A stretch of DNA of 6,523 bases, taken from positions 1 through 6,523 of the forward strand of contig JAQVDG010000122.1 of assembly GCA_028698395.1 (NCBI GenBank). Reading direction: 5' to 3'. The notes beneath the pieces were generated by a model that was not told the DNA's origin, ran no database searches, and saw nothing but the letters and a program-made list of their open reading frames with translations. Numbering within the stretch: position 1 is the stretch's first letter; every line of letters begins with the position of its first letter. The translations under genes and the position numbers were made by a program. The stretch comes from Weeksellaceae bacterium (GTDB lineage: Bacteria > Bacteroidota > Bacteroidia > Flavobacteriales > Weeksellaceae). Of the stretch, positions 1 to 6,523 are shown piece after piece.

Positions 1-893
1 AACATCATTTTAATTTTGAAGTGATTTTTATTGATGACGGAAGTACCGATAAGTCTAGGAAAATCATAGAATTTTTAGCCGAAATTAATCGGGAAATCAA
101 AGGAATTCGTTTTCGTAAAAATTATGGAAAATCACAAGCTTTAATGGCTGCATTTAAAGAAACAAAAGGCGATGTTGTGATTACGATGGATGCAGATTTA
201 CAAGATTTTCCTGAAGAAATTCCGGAATTGTATCAAATGTTGAAAAAAGAAAAAGCCGATATTGTTTCTGGATGGAAACAGAACCGACAAGACCCGAAAT
301 TAAGCAAAAATCTACCGTCTAAATTATTTAATTCTGTTGCCCGAAAGGTTTCAGGACTTTCTTTACATGATTTTAATTGTGGATTAGAAGCGTATCGGAG
401 CGAAGTGGTAAAAGAATTAGAATTGTATGGCGATATGCACCGCTATATTCCGGTTTTGGCAAAAAATAAAGGTTTTGAAGTTATTTTAGAGAAAAAAGTT
501 AAACATCAAGCCCGGAAACACGGAAAATCTAAATTCGGAAGCCGTCGTTTTATTAATGGATTTTTAGATTTAATTACACTTTCCTTCATTTCCCGATTTG
601 GAAGTAAACCCATGCACTTTTTTGGAGCTATTGGAACTTTAATGTTTGTAATCGGTTTGTTTTCAGCTATTTATTTAGGATTGGATAAATTATTTAAAGT
701 TTATATTCTCGCAACGAATGCCCGATTAATTACCGATAATCCGATTTTTTATATTTCGTTGGTTGCCATGATTTTAGGAACTCAATTGTTTTTAGCCGGG
801 TTTTTGGGAGAAATATTCATCCGTTCACAAAAAAATAAAACCGAATTTGAAATTCGAGAATTTATCAATCGTAATGACAAAAACGAACTATGA
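1..893 (+). CDS. Polyprenyl-phosphate glycosyltransferase, GT2 family (5' end outside window)
   Basis: Family 2 glycosyltransferase that probably moves a sugar from a nucleotide donor to a polyprenyl phosphate at the inner membrane (DPM1/GtrB/ArnC-like), supplying lipid-linked sugar for surface glycans or protein glycosylation. The frame is open from base 3, and HHFNFE precedes the GTG at 21. That GTG is therefore an internal valine codon in the beta-strand VIFIDDGSTD. Roughly 30 N-terminal residues are missing, judged from the family's usual N-terminal strand. Numbering from the codon at 21, residues 5-10 (DDGSTD) bind nucleotide and residues 57-59 (DAD, followed by LQDFPEEI) are the DXD-type metal site. 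Two membrane segments lie at about 198-220 and 240-264, typical of the GtrB-type subgroup. The C-terminal tail is charged. The stop overlaps the next ATG by four bases (ATGA at 890-893). The family is secure; sugar and acceptor cannot be told. Confidence 0.9.
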   Translation, partial: HHFNFEVIFIDDGSTDKSRKIIEFLAEINREIKGIRFRKNYGKSQALMAAFKETKGDVVITMDADLQDFPEEIPELYQMLKKEKADIVSGWKQNRQDPKLSKNLPSKLFNSVARKVSGLSLHDFNCGLEAYRSEVVKELELYGDMHRYIPVLAKNKGFEVILEKKVKHQARKHGKSKFGSRRFINGFLDLITLSFISRFGSKPMHFFGAIGTLMFVIGLFSAIYLGLDKLFKVYILATNARLITDNPIFYISLVAMILGTQLFLAGFLGEIFIRSQKNKTEFEIREFINRNDKNEL

Positions 894-967
894 AAAAAAA
901 ATGTTTATTTTTAATCGGAATTTTTAGTTTGATTTCGTGTCAATCCAAAATAGAAGACATCCGATGA
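890..967 (+). CDS. Tiny lipoprotein ORF or lipoprotein remnant, 25 codons
   Basis: This short frame is MKKKCLFLIGIFSLISC followed by QSKIEDIR and a TGA. It has a basic N-terminus, a hydrophobic core of about 12 residues and a textbook lipobox (L-I-S-C, with Cys17 as the lipidation site), so it reads as a signal-peptidase-II lipoprotein signal. The start overlaps the glycosyltransferase stop as ATGA, which suggests translational coupling. The mature part would be only nine residues, too short for a folded protein. It may be a true micro-lipoprotein, or the 5' stub of a longer lipoprotein lost by deletion or frameshift; flavobacteria often carry small lipoproteins in such positions. Nine A residues (893-901) follow the start codon. 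Gain or loss of one A would close the frame within a few codons, so the present length is the one that keeps the signal peptide. Function unknown. Confidence 0.4.
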   Translation: MKKKCLFLIGIFSLISCQSKIEDIR

Positions 968-1011
968 AAGATATTTCAGAAGAAAATTTAACAACTATCA
1001 ACTCAAAATAA
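964..1011 (+). other. 15-codon frame after the lipoprotein stub, possible frameshifted tail
   Basis: The frame reads MKDISEENLTTINSK and then TAA. Its ATG overlaps the preceding TGA (ATGA at 964-967), and it ends five bases before the ATG of the phosphosugar mutase. It is polar and charged. A single-base shift near 964 would join it to the lipoprotein signal upstream, giving a precursor of about 40 residues. It could equally be chance coding in a short spacer. No family is recognised. Confidence 0.15.
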
Positions 1012-1016
1012 TTACA

Positions 1017-2726
1017 ATGAATACGACAATACAAGATAAAATAAATCAGTGGTTAAATCCACCTTATGACGAAGAAACCCGCAAAGAAGTCCGAAATTTA
1101 GTCGATAAAAACCCGGAATTGGCAGAAGATGCTTTTTACAAAGATTTAGAATTTGGAACGGGCGGAATGCGCGGGATTATGGGGGTTGGAACCAACCGAA
1201 TTAATAAATATACTTTAGGAGCGGCAACTCAAGGTTTGGTTAATTATATGAATCGGGAATTTCCCGAGAAACAAAAATCAGTTGCCATTGCGCACGATGT
1301 TCGGAATAATTCGGATAAATTCGCTCGAATCGTGGCTAATATTCTGACTTCTAATGGAATAAAAGTTCATTTATTTGATGGATTTCGACCTACACCGGAA
1401 TTATCTTTCGCTGTTCGTCATTTGAATTGTGATGCCGGAATTGTTTTAACAGCTTCGCACAATCCACCGGAATACAACGGTTATAAATTGTACTGGAATG
1501 ATGGCGCACAAGTGGTTCCACCTCAGGATGAGGCTATTATTGCCGAAGTGAATCGAATTCATCCATCTGAAATTCGATTTGAAGGAAATGATAATTTACT
1601 TCAAATCATTGGAAAAGAAATCGATGAAGCTTTTATTGAAGCTTCAATTTCACAAATTGGATTTACAGATAAAGGAAAAGAAGAGCTAAAAATTGTTTTT
1701 ACTTCTATTCACGGAACATCGATTGCCATTACGCCGGTAGCTTTGAAAAGAGCAGGATTTACACAAGTTCATATTGTAGAAGAACAAGCAGAGCCAAGTG
1801 GAGTTTTTCCAACGGTAAAATCACCAAATCCGGAAGAACCGGAAGCTTTGAAAATGGCATTGGATTTAGCTGAAAAGATAAATGCAGATATTGTAATCGG
1901 AACCGATCCGGATGCTGACCGATTGGGAATCGCCGTTCGTGATTTTGATGGAAAAATGAAATTACTTAATGGAAATCAGACCAATACGGTTTTTATTGAT
2001 TATTTATTAGAGCAAACACAAAATGACGGAATGGACGGAACAGAGTTTATCGGTTCTACCATCGTTACTTCCGATATTTTCTTTGATCTTGCAAAAAATT
2101 ATAACATAGAATGTAAAATTGGTTTAACCGGATTCAAATGGATTGCCAAAATGATTCGGGAGGCAGAAGGAAAACAACGATTTGTGGGAGGAGGAGAAGA
2201 AAGTTTTGGATTTATGGTAGGCGATTTTGTTCGCGACAAAGATTCGGTAACTTCTACTTTATTGGCCTGTGAAATTGCAGCTAATGCTAAAGCAAACGGA
2301 AGTAGTTTTTTCAAAGAATTAATAAGAATTTATACTCAAACTTCCTTTTATTTGGAAGATTTGGTTTCAGTCGTTCGAACCGGAAAAGAAGGAGCAGAGC
2401 AAATTCGTCAAATGATGGCTGAATTTCGTCAAAATCCACCTCAAACATTTGATGGTTCAAAAGTTGTCCGTTTGGATGATTATCAAACTTCAATTTCAAA
2501 AAATTTAGAAAATGGAGCTGAAAAAGAAATTCCAATTCCTAAATCCAATGTTTTGATTTTTTATACCGAAGACGGAAGTAAAATTGCAGCTCGCCCGTCC
2601 GGAACAGAACCGAAAATCAAGTTTTATTTTTCGGTGAAAACTACTTTGAATGAAATTTCAGATTATGAAGAAAAACAAGAACAGTTAAAAGCTAAAATTG
2701 AACGATTAAAACAAGAATTCAACTAA
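1017..2726 (+). CDS. Phosphoglucomutase/phosphomannomutase (alpha-D-phosphohexomutase), PgcA/PGM2-like
   Basis: Cytoplasmic enzyme that interconverts hexose 1- and 6-phosphates through a phosphoserine, linking glycolysis to nucleotide-sugar synthesis. The 569 residues are full length for the PgcA/PGM2-type phospho-sugar mutases. All four signatures are present in order: FGTGGMRG at 46-53 near the N-terminus; TASHNP at 145-150 with catalytic Ser147; the Mg-binding loop DPDADR at 297-302; the sugar-binding segments TGFKWI at 371-376 and GEES at 393-396; and the phosphate-binding loop RPSGTEP at 526-532. The C-terminal 25 residues are a charged helix. The ATG at 1017 leaves the normal N-terminal helix before the FGTGG motif, and the leader is A/T-rich with no Shine-Dalgarno. 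Glucose or mannose preference cannot be read from sequence; this subgroup may also accept pentose phosphates. The upstream glycosyltransferase makes sugar activation a sensible context. Confidence 0.95.
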   Translation: MNTTIQDKINQWLNPPYDEETRKEVRNLVDKNPELAEDAFYKDLEFGTGGMRGIMGVGTNRINKYTLGAATQGLVNYMNREFPEKQKSVAIAHDVRNNSDKFARIVANILTSNGIKVHLFDGFRPTPELSFAVRHLNCDAGIVLTASHNPPEYNGYKLYWNDGAQVVPPQDEAIIAEVNRIHPSEIRFEGNDNLLQIIGKEIDEAFIEASISQIGFTDKGKEELKIVFTSIHGTSIAITPVALKRAGFTQVHIVEEQAEPSGVFPTVKSPNPEEPEALKMALDLAEKINADIVIGTDPDADRLGIAVRDFDGKMKLLNGNQTNTVFIDYLLEQTQNDGMDGTEFIGSTIVTSDIFFDLAKNYNIECKIGLTGFKWIAKMIREAEGKQRFVGGGEESFGFMVGDFVRDKDSVTSTLLACEIAANAKANGSSFFKELIRIYTQTSFYLEDLVSVVRTGKEGAEQIRQMMAEFRQNPPQTFDGSKVVRLDDYQTSISKNLENGAEKEIPIPKSNVLIFYTEDGSKIAARPSGTEPKIKFYFSVKTTLNEISDYEEKQEQLKAKIERLKQEFN

Positions 2727-2764
2727 TTTTACAGCTGAATTAAGCCGAAATAAATAAAAAAGAA

Positions 2765-3496
2765 ATGAAATTAATAGCAATTCCTTTAACCGTAATTTTT
2801 TACACTATTTACGGCTTAGCACTTGGCATTATGCACCTTGTACAATGGTTAACGTACAATTTGAGCGGTTATCAAGCACATCATAATTCCGTAAAATTCT
2901 TAGACTGGATTTTGATTCAAAATACACGGGTTTTAGGTACAACTTATTCTTTTTCGGGAAGAGAAAAATTACCAAAAGATGTTCCTTTAATTTTTGTGAG
3001 TAACCACCAAAGTATGTTCGATGTTTCGCCTTTAGAATGGTATTTAGAAAGTTTTCATCCAAAATTTATCAGTAAAATTGAATTAGGAAAAAACATTCCG
3101 AGTGTTTCCTATAATTTAAAAAAAGGAGGTTCGGTTTTGATTGACCGGAAAGACAGTCGCCAATCCCTTTCTGAGATAAAAAAATTGAGTGAATACATTG
3201 AAAAATATAAGCGTTCTGCCATTATTTTTCCGGAAGGAACACGCAGCCGAGACGGGAAATTAAAAACGTTTAAAGATAATGGAATCAGAATATTGCTAAA
3301 GTATTCACCTTCGGCTTTGATTGTACCGATTACAATAAATAATTCATGGAAAATTGCAAAAAACGGAGCTTTTCCCTTATCTTTAGGAGCAAAATTTACA
3401 CTGGAAGTTCATGAACCTATTTCACCGAAAGCGTATGATTTTGAAGATTTGATGATAAAAATTAAAGAAGTTGTCCAATCCGGGCTAAAAGATTAA
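2765..3496 (+). CDS. plsC: 1-acyl-sn-glycerol-3-phosphate acyltransferase (PlsC family)
   Basis: Membrane-associated acyltransferase that places the second acyl chain on lysophosphatidic acid to give phosphatidic acid, the precursor of phospholipids. The 243 residues match the usual PlsC length. A hydrophobic N-terminal segment (about 3-30) anchors it to the membrane. The catalytic H-x4-D motif is NHQSMFD at 80-86 (His81, Asp86). The block FISKIELGKNIP at 101-112, the glycerol-phosphate-binding FPEGTRS at 155-161 and the late block VPITI at 187-191 all follow in the expected order. It starts 38 bases after the mutase and ends 3 bases before the acyl-ACP desaturase, so it is almost surely co-translated with the latter. 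That pairing suggests that it uses acyl-ACP or acyl-CoA pools that include the desaturase product. The family is secure; some relatives acylate other lipid acceptors such as ornithine lipids, so the exact substrate is inferred. Confidence 0.93.
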   Translation: MKLIAIPLTVIFYTIYGLALGIMHLVQWLTYNLSGYQAHHNSVKFLDWILIQNTRVLGTTYSFSGREKLPKDVPLIFVSNHQSMFDVSPLEWYLESFHPKFISKIELGKNIPSVSYNLKKGGSVLIDRKDSRQSLSEIKKLSEYIEKYKRSAIIFPEGTRSRDGKLKTFKDNGIRILLKYSPSALIVPITINNSWKIAKNGAFPLSLGAKFTLEVHEPISPKAYDFEDLMIKIKEVVQSGLKD

Positions 3497-3499
3497 AAA

Positions 3500-4477
3500 A
3501 TGACAAAAAAAGAAAACATACGATTAGAAGTAATGAATTTTCTGGATAAGGACATTGATGCTTATATGGAAAAATTTCTCATCAGCCCTGAAAAAATCTG
3601 GCAACCCACTGATTTTTTACCTGATTCTCATTCGGATAAATTTTTTGATGAATTGACCGAATTGCGTGAATTATCAAAAGAATTACCGTATGATTTCTGG
3701 ATTACATTGATTGGAGATACCATTACAGAAGAAGCTTTGCCAACGTATGAATCTTGGATTATGGAGATTGAAGGAATCGACCAAGAAGGAAAAAATGGAT
3801 GGTCAAAATGGTTCAGAGCTTGGACGGCCGAAGAAAATAGACACGGAGATGTTCTGAATAAATTCCTTTATTTATCCGGTAAAATTAATATGCGGGAAGT
3901 CGAGATTTCAACTCATTATTTAATTTCGGATGGATTTGACATCGGAACAAGTCATGACCCTTATAAAAATTTTGTTTATACAAGTTTTCAGGAATTAGCA
4001 ACTTATATTTCGCATAATCGAGTATCGGAAATCGCTAAAAAGCACAGTGTGAAAAATTTAGCTAAAATGTGTAAAATCATTGCCGGAGATGAAATGCGGC
4101 ATCATGTAGCGTATGCTGAATTTGTAAAACGAATCTTTGAAATTGACCCAAGCGAAATGATGCTGGCATTTCAATATATGTTGAAATTAAAAATCGTAAT
4201 GCCGGCTCATTTTTTACGAGAATCCGGCGAACCCATGGGAAGAGCTTTTGAGATTTTTTCTGATTCGGCTCAACGTTTAGGAATTTATACCTCATTAGAT
4301 TATGTGGACATCATTCGGAAATTGATTAAAATGTGGAATGTTGATAAAATCACAGGATTGACTGATGAAGCACAAAAAGCCCGGGATTTCATCATGAAAT
4401 TGCCGGAACGTTTGGACAGAATCGCACAACGAATTGTAGTTCCACAAGAATCACCAAGATTAAAATGGGTTTATTAA
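3500..4477 (+). CDS. Acyl-[acyl-carrier-protein] desaturase, soluble diiron type
   Basis: Soluble ferritin-like diiron enzyme of the plant stearoyl-ACP desaturase family (FA_desaturase_2). It puts a cis double bond into acyl chains carried on ACP, using O2 and electrons from ferredoxin. All six iron ligands of the castor enzyme are present: Glu77 (in TEEALPTY), Glu112 and His115 (in EENRHG), Glu165 (in SFQELAT), Glu198 and His201 (in DEMRHH). The conserved WTAEENRHGD and MPAHF segments are also intact. At 325 residues it lacks a plastid transit peptide, as expected for a bacterium. It starts 3 bases after plsC. The product would raise membrane fluidity, so cold or growth-phase control is plausible, but no regulatory site is visible. 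No ferredoxin gene lies nearby. Double-bond position (delta-9 by homology) cannot be proven from sequence. Confidence 0.94.
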   Translation: MTKKENIRLEVMNFLDKDIDAYMEKFLISPEKIWQPTDFLPDSHSDKFFDELTELRELSKELPYDFWITLIGDTITEEALPTYESWIMEIEGIDQEGKNGWSKWFRAWTAEENRHGDVLNKFLYLSGKINMREVEISTHYLISDGFDIGTSHDPYKNFVYTSFQELATYISHNRVSEIAKKHSVKNLAKMCKIIAGDEMRHHVAYAEFVKRIFEIDPSEMMLAFQYMLKLKIVMPAHFLRESGEPMGRAFEIFSDSAQRLGIYTSLDYVDIIRKLIKMWNVDKITGLTDEAQKARDFIMKLPERLDRIAQRIVVPQESPRLKWVY

Positions 4478-4507
4478 CAGAATTAAATAATAATAAAATA
4501 CACACAA

Positions 4508-5086
4508 ATGAACTTAACAAATTATGTAGAAAACGGTTATACTTATACCGATTACTTAAGAAAAATTGAAGACCAACTTTTTGATTTGGAAAAATTGGAC
4601 AAGGAGAACGAAATGATTGAATATTATTCACTTAATTTGAAACGAATTGACCGTTTGAACCGAACTTTTACATTGTCCGACGAACAAAAACAATCGTTAC
4701 AGTCTTTACAAACTAATTTTAAAATTTTAGTAATTAGTGAAGGCTGGTGCGGTGATGCTGCTCAGATTTTACCGGTTGTCAATGTAATTGCCAAAGAAGC
4801 CGGAATTGAATTAAAAATTGTTTTACGCGACCAGAATTTAGAATTGATTGATGCCTATTTAACCGACGGAGGACGTTCAATTCCCATTTTTATTGGAGTA
4901 AATGAAAATGGAGAAGAAATTTTTAAATTCGGTCCGCGACCTTCTTATGGAATGAAATTATTAGAAAAATTCAGAGCAGATGAAAATTATTCCAAAGATG
5001 AATTCCATAAAGATTTGCAATTATGGTACGCAAAAGATAAAGGAAATGCTATTTTTGATGAATTAGTTGAAAAAATGAAGAAATAA
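4508..5086 (+). CDS. Thioredoxin family protein with a single active-site cysteine (WCGDA; Thioredoxin_9-like)
   Basis: Predicted cytoplasmic thioredoxin-fold protein of 192 residues with no signal peptide. An N-terminal helical region of about 70 residues precedes the fold. Beta-strand FKILVISE leads into W80-C81-G82-D83-A84, where the usual second cysteine of CxxC is replaced. The cis-proline loop is SIPIFI with Pro126, and a charged helical tail follows. This pattern matches the Thioredoxin_9 group, common in Bacteroidota and Firmicutes, usually with WCGDx. Cys81 is the only cysteine, so it cannot form an intramolecular disulfide. It may act through mixed disulfides, bacillithiol or glutathione-like thiols, or as a non-redox binding protein; the role is unknown. 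The gene begins 30 bases after the desaturase and ends one base before tlpA, implying co-expression with both. The ATG at 4508 follows an A/T-rich leader. Confidence 0.85.
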   Translation: MNLTNYVENGYTYTDYLRKIEDQLFDLEKLDKENEMIEYYSLNLKRIDRLNRTFTLSDEQKQSLQSLQTNFKILVISEGWCGDAAQILPVVNVIAKEAGIELKIVLRDQNLELIDAYLTDGGRSIPIFIGVNENGEEIFKFGPRPSYGMKLLEKFRADENYSKDEFHKDLQLWYAKDKGNAIFDELVEKMKK

Positions 5087-5087
5087 A

Positions 5088-5660
5088 ATGAAAAAAAACA
5101 GTGGATATATCATCAGCGGTGTAGCTTTAGTGCTTTTGGCATTATTGTTTTTTACTCCTTTAAGTGATGTTTTCATTCGTAAAATCAATGAAGCAACCTT
5201 GCTTGGACAGAGCAAAGAACTTCCGGATTGGAGCTTTAATTTAAATGATGAAAATTTAAAAATTGAATTGATTGGTTATAATGGAACGACTGATGCAAAT
5301 TTGGCAGATTTTCGAGGAAAAGTTGTGTTTTTAAACATTTGGGGGAGTTGGTGTCCACCTTGTGTGGCAGAAATGCCGTCCATTCAGAGTTTGTATGAAT
5401 CCAAACGAGATGATGTGGAATTTGTTTTGTTGACTATGCAGGATCGTCCAGAGAAATTTGTTCCTTTTTTAGAAGAAAATAACTATTCCATGCCGGTTTA
5501 TGAAGCCAATAGTCCACTTCCGAAATCATTGATTCCCAATTCATTTCCAACGACTTTTATCATCAATAAAAAAGGAGAGGTTGTACTAAAAGAAACCAAA
5601 TCAAAGGATTGGAATCAAAAAGAAATTCATCAATTATTAGACAAATTAATTAACGAATAG
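5088..5660 (+). CDS. TlpA/ResA-like membrane-anchored thiol-disulfide oxidoreductase
   Basis: Thioredoxin-like protein of 190 residues, held in the inner membrane by one N-terminal helix (about residues 7-24, preceded by Met-Lys-Lys) with the catalytic domain facing the periplasm. The active site is WGSWCPPC at 85-92 (Cys89, Cys92). The following EMPSI and the cis-proline loop SFPTTFII (Pro154) complete the TlpA/ResA signature. CPPC is less common than CEPC of ResA but occurs widely in TlpA-like proteins of Bacteroidota. Such proteins usually reduce periplasmic disulfides, for example in cytochrome c maturation, with electrons from a CcdA/DsbD-type membrane protein; none is encoded here. It starts one base after the preceding thioredoxin-fold gene, so the two are translationally linked. 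The substrate is unknown, and no cytochrome gene supports a specific role. Confidence 0.92.
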   Translation: MKKNSGYIISGVALVLLALLFFTPLSDVFIRKINEATLLGQSKELPDWSFNLNDENLKIELIGYNGTTDANLADFRGKVVFLNIWGSWCPPCVAEMPSIQSLYESKRDDVEFVLLTMQDRPEKFVPFLEENNYSMPVYEANSPLPKSLIPNSFPTTFIINKKGEVVLKETKSKDWNQKEIHQLLDKLINE

Positions 5661-5760
5661 TTGAGCTTACAGAAGACTTGGAATCGGTTTAAATTTGATT
5701 AGTAAAAAAAAATTATCAGATTCTTTAGTATATTTGCTCATTGCTTAGAAAAACAGAGTT
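5661..5760 (+). other. Intergenic region between tlpA-like gene and accA
   Basis: The 100 bases hold no ORF with coding character. They carry a run of nine A (5704-5712) and the promoter-like TATATTTG (5729-5736). A weak imperfect inverted repeat, AATC at 5682-5685 with GATT at 5697-5700, lies just after the upstream gene. It has no T-run behind it and does not make a convincing intrinsic terminator. Confidence 0.6.
5729..5736 (+). promoter_or_regulatory. Bacteroidota-type -7 promoter element of accA (TATATTTG)
   Basis: TATATTTG fits the Bacteroidota housekeeping -7 consensus TAnnTTTG exactly. It lies 24 bases before the accA ATG, leaving a short leader of about 15-20 bases. No TTG is found 17-23 bases upstream, where the -33 element should be; that stretch is a nine-A run instead, which may act as an A-tract upstream element. 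This suggests accA is transcribed from its own promoter. I saw no equal match in the shorter intergenic gaps at 1012-1016, 2727-2764 and 4478-4507. Confidence 0.5.
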
Positions 5761-6523
5761 ATGGAATATTTAGAGTTTGAACAACCAATAAAAGAGCTTC
5801 AAGAGCAATTGCAGAGTTGTAAAGCGGTTGGAGAAGAAAATGGAGTAGATGTGAGACAAGCTTGTAAGCAGATTGAAGTCGCCATTGAAGAATCTAAGAA
5901 GAAAATTTATTCAAATTTAACACCTTGGCAAAAAGTTCAACTCTCACGCCATCCTTCTCGTCCTTATTCTTTGGATTATTTAGACGAAATCACCAATCAT
6001 ACTTTTATTGAATTACATGGCGACCGGAATTTTGGCGATGATAAAGCTATGATAGGCGGAATGGGAAAAATAGACGATATTCCGTTTATGTTCGTGGGAC
6101 AACAAAAAGGAAAAAACACCAAAGAACGACAATACAGAAGATTTGGAATGCCTAATCCGGAAGGATATAGAAAAGCTTTGCGCTTAATGAAGTTGGCTGA
6201 AAAATTCAATATGCCAATTGTAACTTTTATGGATACACCCGGTGCTTATCCCGGTTTAGAAGCAGAAGAAAGAGGACAAGGAGAGGCCATTGCTCGGAAT
6301 ATTTATGAAATGATGAAATTAACCGTTCCGGTGATTTGCATTGTGATTGGAGAAGGAGCAAGTGGAGGAGCTTTGGGAATTGGTGTTGGAAATCACGTTT
6401 TTATGATGGAAAATACTTGGTATTCTGTGATTTCACCTGAAAACTGTTCGGCAATTTTGTGGCGTTCTTGGGATTATAAAGAACAAGTTGCCAGCCGAAT
6501 GAAAATGACTCCGAATGATATGT
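5761..6523 (+). CDS. accA: Acetyl-CoA carboxylase carboxyltransferase subunit alpha (3' end outside window)
   Basis: Alpha subunit of the carboxyltransferase half of acetyl-CoA carboxylase. With AccD it moves CO2 from biotinyl-BCCP to acetyl-CoA, making malonyl-CoA for fatty-acid synthesis in the cytoplasm. The frame runs 254 codons from the ATG at 5761 to the window edge; full-length AccA is about 317 residues, so some 60 are missing. It shows the AccA N-terminal helical arm (1-50), then [13 protein letters not shown] at 82-94, [10 protein letters not shown] at 114-123, [14 protein letters not shown] at 126-139, [10 protein letters not shown] at 156-165, [12 protein letters not shown] at 169-180, the oxyanion-hole motif [12 protein letters not shown] at 197-208 and YSVISPENC at 221-229. 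The ATG is placed correctly for the family's start. The gene appears to have its own promoter. Its presence beside plsC and an acyl-ACP desaturase fits a lipid-synthesis neighbourhood. Confidence 0.97.
   Translation, partial: MEYLEFEQPIKELQEQLQSCKAVGEENGVDVRQACKQIEVAIEESKKKIYSNLTPWQKVQLSRHPSRPYSLDYLDEITNHTFIELHGDRNFGDDKAMIGGMGKIDDIPFMFVGQQKGKNTKERQYRRFGMPNPEGYRKALRLMKLAEKFNMPIVTFMDTPGAYPGLEAEERGQGEAIARNIYEMMKLTVPVICIVIGEGASGGALGIGVGNHVFMMENTWYSVISPENCSAILWRSWDYKEQVASRMKMTPNDM

Noticed and set aside
21..23. GTG as a start codon for the glycosyltransferase
   Set aside because: The frame is open upstream to the window edge, and the codon lies inside the conserved strand before DDGSTD, so it is an internal valine.
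2099..2535. Two antisense open frames of 71 and 74 codons on the - strand
   Set aside because: They lie wholly inside the phosphosugar mutase, whose motifs (TGFKWI, GEES) are encoded there. Their products have no recognisable domain and biased, low-complexity composition.
2829..3062. Antisense open frame of 77 codons on the - strand
   Set aside because: It is opposite the catalytic H-x4-D region of plsC and shows no domain; a shadow of the coding strand.
4077..4295. Antisense open frame of 72 codons on the - strand
   Set aside because: It is opposite the DEMRHH iron-binding region of the desaturase; no coding character of its own.
4392..4631. Antisense open frame of 79 codons on the - strand
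   Set aside because: It spans the desaturase end and the thioredoxin-fold gene start, both well-supported + strand genes, and has no recognisable family.
5682..5700. Imperfect inverted repeat after the tlpA-like gene as a terminator
   Set aside because: Only four Watson-Crick pairs plus two possible G-T pairs, and no T-run follows; too weak for an intrinsic terminator.
5997..6209. Antisense open frame of 70 codons on the - strand
   Set aside because: It is inside accA, whose + strand translation shows strong family motifs throughout.

Overview
This window looks like ordinary chromosome from a low-GC member of the Bacteroidota, most likely class Flavobacteriia. The genes are A/T-rich. Their start codons follow A-rich leaders rather than strong GGAGG ribosome-binding sites. 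The one clear promoter element, TATATTTG before accA, matches the Bacteroidota -7 consensus TAnnTTTG. The order of lipid, redox and central-metabolism genes also fits this group. Genus cannot be fixed from the sequence alone. All genes lie on the + strand and are densely packed.

Layout: (1) positions 1-893 hold the 3' part of a polyprenyl-phosphate glycosyltransferase (GT2, DPM1/GtrB-like) that begins before the window. (2) Positions 890-1011 hold a very short lipoprotein-signal ORF of 25 codons, overlapping the glycosyltransferase stop by ATGA. A second tiny frame follows, again with an ATGA overlap. This is either a micro-lipoprotein or the remnant of a longer one. (3) Positions 1017-2726 encode a complete phosphoglucomutase/phosphomannomutase. 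(4) Positions 2765-3496 encode a PlsC-type lysophosphatidate acyltransferase. (5) Positions 3500-4477 encode a soluble diiron acyl-ACP desaturase. (6) Positions 4508-5086 encode a cytoplasmic thioredoxin-fold protein with one active-site cysteine (WCGDA). (7) Positions 5088-5660 encode a membrane-anchored TlpA/ResA-like thioredoxin with CPPC. (8) After a 100-base intergenic region with the promoter element, positions 5761-6523 hold the 5' four-fifths of accA, which is cut by the window end.

How the genes fit together: the gaps from the mutase to TlpA are 38, 3, 30 and 1 bases, so these five genes may be one transcription unit. The desaturase makes unsaturated acyl-ACP. PlsC places acyl chains on lysophosphatidate. 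AccA, from its own promoter, supplies carboxyltransferase activity for malonyl-CoA, the fatty-acid precursor. Together they form a membrane-lipid neighbourhood. The glycosyltransferase and the mutase both concern activated sugars. The two thioredoxin-fold proteins form a redox pair of unknown targets. No RNA gene, mobile element, CRISPR array or phage feature is visible. I find no convincing undescribed system. The points most worth a second look are the tiny lipoprotein ORF and the single-cysteine thioredoxin next to TlpA.
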